Positions 61,526-64,000 of a stretch of 64,000 bases of DNA are shown piece after piece; position 1 is the stretch's first letter; each line of letters starts with the position of its first letter. A model generated the notes under the pieces. That model had not been told where the DNA came from. It searched no databases and saw only the letters and a program-made list of their open reading frames with translations. The position numbers were made by a program, and so were the translations under genes. Source of the stretch: Nannocystis exedens (GTDB lineage Bacteria; Myxococcota_A; Polyangia; Nannocystales; Nannocystaceae); contig NZ_NETK01000001.1 in NCBI RefSeq assembly GCF_002343915.1, forward strand, positions 7,640,001-7,704,000, given 5' to 3'.

Positions 61526-62005
61526 ATGCCGATCGTCCGCCTCGGCCCGCAAGACGGCGACCGCCTGCGAACGCTGCGGCTGGAGGCCCTGCGCGACGCA
61601 CCCGACGCCTTCGGCGGCACGCTCGAGGACGCGGCAACCCGCCCTGCCGACGACTGGCGGCGGCAGCTCGTCGACCTCGCGACCTTCTTCGCGGTCGAAG
61701 AGGGCCGCGACGTCGGGATGGCCCGCGCGGCGCGTCACCCCAGCGAGCCCGGCACCGGCGAGCTCCTGTCCATGTGGGTGGCGCCGGCGGCCCGCGGGCA
61801 CGGCGTCGGCGACGCGCTCATCGCCGCCATCGTCGACTGGGCCCGCGGCGAGGGGCTGCGCCGGCTCGTGCTCGACGTCGGCGACGCCAACGGCCCCGCC
61901 GTCGCCCTCTACGCGCGCAACGGCTTCGTCGCGACCGGCAACACCGGCACTCTGCCCCCGCCGCGCACGCACGTGCGCGAGCACCAGCGGGCCCGCACGC
62001 TCTGA
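61526..62005 (+). CDS. GNAT family N-acetyltransferase
   Basis: A 159-aa acetyltransferase. The GNAT core shows beta-strand VRLGPQDGDRLRTLRLEALRDAP and the acetyl-CoA-binding loop LLSMWVAPAARGHGVGDALIAAIVDWARGEG (Arg/Gly-x-x-Gly-x-Gly/Ala at about 83-90). It ends LVLDVGDANGPAVALYARNGFVATG, as in RimI-like enzymes. Substrate unknown. Start ATG at 61526. Confidence 0.92.
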   Translation: MPIVRLGPQDGDRLRTLRLEALRDAPDAFGGTLEDAATRPADDWRRQLVDLATFFAVEEGRDVGMARAARHPSEPGTGELLSMWVAPAARGHGVGDALIAAIVDWARGEGLRRLVLDVGDANGPAVALYARNGFVATGNTGTLPPPRTHVREHQRARTL

Positions 62006-62094
62006 GCTCCACGTCGCTCGACCGGCCCGTCGCGCGTCGCACACGCCGGGTGCGCGCGGCGATCGGGAGGCGAGGTCATCGCGCCGGGCGGATG

Positions 62095-62167
62095 ACTGTT
62101 CGGGCATGGCAGATCGAACATGCCTTTTGGAGAATGTATTGAAGAGCATGTCCTCCCGGACATGCTC
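62095..62167. terminator. Palindrome-family cluster between convergent genes, with a 10-bp-arm hairpin
   Basis: The strongest element is GAGCATGTCC (62144-62153) and GGACATGCTC (62158-62167) around TCCC. Before it, GTTCGGGCATGG-CAGATCGAACATGCC carries further half-sites. It lies between the GNAT stop (62005) and the TPR gene stop (62183), 15 nt past the latter. Confidence 0.7.
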
Positions 62168-62182
62168 CATACTGGAAATTTT

Positions 62183-64000
62183 TCAGCCGCCGAGCAGGTC
62201 GAGCCAGGCGGGGTCGTCGGCGAGGGCGGCGAAGCGGGGGTCGAAGCGCATGCGGTCGGCCATCAGCTCGCGGCTGGGGGCGCGGAGGAGGGCGCGGGCG
62301 GCGAATTCCCGGGCGGCGTCGCGGCGGCCGGAGGCGGCCTCGAGGGCGGCGCGCTCGTAGTCGATGTCGAGGTCGGCGCGGCGGGCGGGCGGCAGCAGCT
62401 CGGCCAGCGCGGCGGCGGCGGCCAGGTCGACGCGGGCGCGCTGCTCCTGGCGCAGCGCGCTCCAGGCCCGGCCGCGCTCGAACAGCAGCGTAACCTTCAA
62501 AAGCTGGCCCTCCACGTCGCCGGCGGGCGGGCGGAATTCGCCGAGGTCCGACAACGCGGTGGTCAGCGCCCGCTCGATCAGCGGGTCGCCGTGGTGGCGG
62601 ACGACGTCGGCCATCGCGTCCCAGAACAGGCGGAAGTAGCCGGGGCCGAAGGCGGCGCGCACCAGCGGCGCGGTCGTCTGCCGGCGCGCGCGCATCAGGC
62701 CGAGCAGGGCGGCGCGGGCCGAGGGAGCGTCGAGCAGGGCGGGGCGCAGGGCGGCGGCCGCCTCGTGCCAGCGGCCGAGCTCCGACAGCGCCAGGGCGCG
62801 CCAGATCGCCGGCTGCGGCTCGTCGTCCCGGACGCGCCCGAGCTCGGCCAACGCCGCCTCGGCCTCGCCCTGGACCAGCAGCCGCGCGGCGTAGGCGACC
62901 GCCGACTCGTCGGCCGGGGCGGCGCCGAAGCGGGCGCCGCGGAGGGTCAGCGCGCGCAGCTTGGCCGAGCTCCACAGGGCGGTCGCGCTGCCGAAGCTGC
63001 TCGGCATGACGACGAGCTCGTAGCGGCCCGGAGGCGGCAGTTGGGCGGCGGCCAGCGGGGTGCGAACTTCGTGGCGGGCGCCGTCGACGACCGCGCTGCA
63101 GGCGGCCTGCCCGAGCTCGGGCAGCAGCTCGAAGGCGAGGTGGAGGTGGCCGGGGCGGGCCGGATCTTCGCCTGGCTCTTGGGTCAGGATGTGCTCCTCG
63201 TCGCCGCCGAGCTGGCACGAGTGCCGGCGCCGGAACACGCCGCCGCCGCCGATGACGTCGATGCGGACCGCCGACAGCAGGTTCGGGCTGCCGACCGGGC
63301 GCACGCCGACGACCAGGCCCGAGCCCCACTCGCCGCGCTCGAGCACCAGGTCGACCTGCAGGCCGAGCGGGCCGGTCGACCACTCGAACGGGAGGCGGGC
63401 GATCGGGCCGTGGCCGGCGAAGGCGTCGATCTGGAGGTGCTGGCCGACGAGGTCCTGGTGGGCGGCGGTCGGGTCGTCGATCTGCCACGGCGACGGCAGC
63501 GGCTGGTCGAAGCGCAGGGCGACGACGTCGACGTCCTCGACGATCGCGGCGAGCTGGGCCACGCGGTCGCGCACGTGCGCCGCCTCGGCGCGCGGCAGGT
63601 CGTCGCGTTCGGCGAGGATCCGCGCGACCCGCAAGGCGTCGGCGAACCGGCCGGCCTGCTCGTAGGCGCGGGCGGCCCCCAGGAGGGCGCCGGTCTGCTG
63701 GCCGAGCTGCTCGAACCGCTCGGCGGCGGCGAGGTGGTCGCCGGCGGCCTCGTGCAGCTCGGCGGCCCGCAGGCGGGCGACGGCGCGCGGCTCGTCGGGC
63801 AAGAGGCCGGCGAGGTCGTCGAGGGCGCGAGCTGCCTCGGAGGACAGGTCGAGCGCGGCCAGCTGCTCGGCGCGCTGCCACGCGCGCGCGAGCAGCGGGT
63901 CGGCGAGCGCGGGCGGCCGGGCCGCCTCGGGGGCGCGGGCGACCTCCAGCATCGGCGTCGGCTCGGCGCCCGCGCCGAGCAGCCAGGTCTCCTGGCTCGC
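62183..64000 (-). CDS. TPR-repeat protein with internal lectin-like domain, 3' part only
   Basis: The frame stays open to the window edge (the last bases read ASQETWLLGAGAEPTP before an internal Met at 63952), so the gene starts outside. The visible roughly 605 residues begin with TPR-like helices (AVARLRAAELHEAAGDHLAAAERFEQLGQQ). Then come about 190 residues of beta-rich sequence (VDVVALRFDQPLPSPW, GLQVDLVLERGEWGSGLVVGVRP, GRYELVVMPSSFGSATALW) like a concanavalin-type jelly roll, and more TPRs to the end (AALLGLMRARRQ, DIDYERAALEAASGRRDAAREFAARAL). In this phylum such tails often follow a Ser/Thr kinase domain, but none is visible here. Confidence 0.75.
   Translation of the reverse strand, partial: ASQETWLLGAGAEPTPMLEVARAPEAARPPALADPLLARAWQRAEQLAALDLSSEAARALDDLAGLLPDEPRAVARLRAAELHEAAGDHLAAAERFEQLGQQTGALLGAARAYEQAGRFADALRVARILAERDDLPRAEAAHVRDRVAQLAAIVEDVDVVALRFDQPLPSPWQIDDPTAAHQDLVGQHLQIDAFAGHGPIARLPFEWSTGPLGLQVDLVLERGEWGSGLVVGVRPVGSPNLLSAVRIDVIGGGGVFRRRHSCQLGGDEEHILTQEPGEDPARPGHLHLAFELLPELGQAACSAVVDGARHEVRTPLAAAQLPPPGRYELVVMPSSFGSATALWSSAKLRALTLRGARFGAAPADESAVAYAARLLVQGEAEAALAELGRVRDDEPQPAIWRALALSELGRWHEAAAALRPALLDAPSARAALLGLMRARRQTTAPLVRAAFGPGYFRLFWDAMADVVRHHGDPLIERALTTALSDLGEFRPPAGDVEGQLLKVTLLFERGRAWSALRQEQRARVDLAAAAALAELLPPARRADLDIDYERAALEAASGRRDAAREFAARALLRAPSRELMADRMRFDPRFAALADDPAWLDLLGG

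Overview
The window is about 64 kb of very GC-rich DNA (by eye well above 70 % G+C) with almost every third codon position G or C. The protein content points to Myxococcota, probably a Nannocystis-like member of the Nannocystineae. Signs include many Thr/Ser/Gly-rich lipoproteins with DUF4215, eight-cysteine-cluster, choice-of-anchor-L and beta-propeller domains, an AgmX-type C-terminal domain, a DUF2330 protein, a sedolisin, a terpene synthase and a multi-module zinc-ribbon protein. I saw no rRNA, complete tRNA, CRISPR array, transposase or phage module.

Layout. 0.2-4.3 kb (minus strand): a SigA/RpoD-family sigma factor, a DUF4142 lipoprotein and a DUF4215/PQQ-like propeller lipoprotein followed by a decayed tandem copy of its own 3' end. 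4.5-6.5 kb: a two-gene ABC-type ATPase plus DUF4276 (TOPRIM-like) cassette that resembles anti-phage ATPase/nuclease pairs. 6.5-24.8 kb: the main feature, an 18-kb minus-strand operon with overlapping or tightly packed genes. It encodes a tandem-CapC membrane protein, a signal-anchored envelope protein, a zinc-amidohydrolase-like protein of the poly-gamma-glutamate hydrolase type, a giant exported protein with a putative C-terminal outer-membrane barrel, and a CapB/PgsB-type amide ligase fused to a long N-terminal helical extension. I read it as an undescribed trans-envelope machine for a poly-gamma-glutamate-like polymer.

24.9-38 kb: a sedolisin, a dienelactone-hydrolase-like enzyme, a beta-propeller lipoprotein, a GT39-type glycosyltransferase, a PLL-like lectin propeller, a MarR-VOC pair with a palindromic operator, a small membrane protein, and an alpha/beta hydrolase whose last 32 codons are duplicated downstream together with a hairpin. 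38-49 kb: an AgmX-C protein, a six-module zinc-ribbon protein, a DUF2330 protein, a LolA-like carrier plus MMPL exporter, and a divergent class I terpene synthase whose stop codon lies in the first unit of a 21-bp minisatellite. 49.5-55 kb: a histidine kinase, a double gp19-like tail-tube-fold protein, UvrD/PcrA and a Cys-rich lipoprotein. 55-64 kb: a Ycf48-like propeller lipoprotein, a coiled-coil protein, a Tat-exported amidohydrolase, a choice-of-anchor-L lipoprotein, a GNAT acetyltransferase and the 3' part of a TPR protein cut by the window edge.

Across the whole window runs a family of short palindromes built from the half-site CATGTCC/GGACATG (variants CCTGTCC/GGACAGG and CATGTTC/GAACATG), usually as inverted pairs around a 2-4 nt loop. 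The longest copies sit between convergent genes. Many others lie inside reading frames, especially in low-complexity linkers of the polymer operon. Together with the polymer operon, this is what most deserves a second look.
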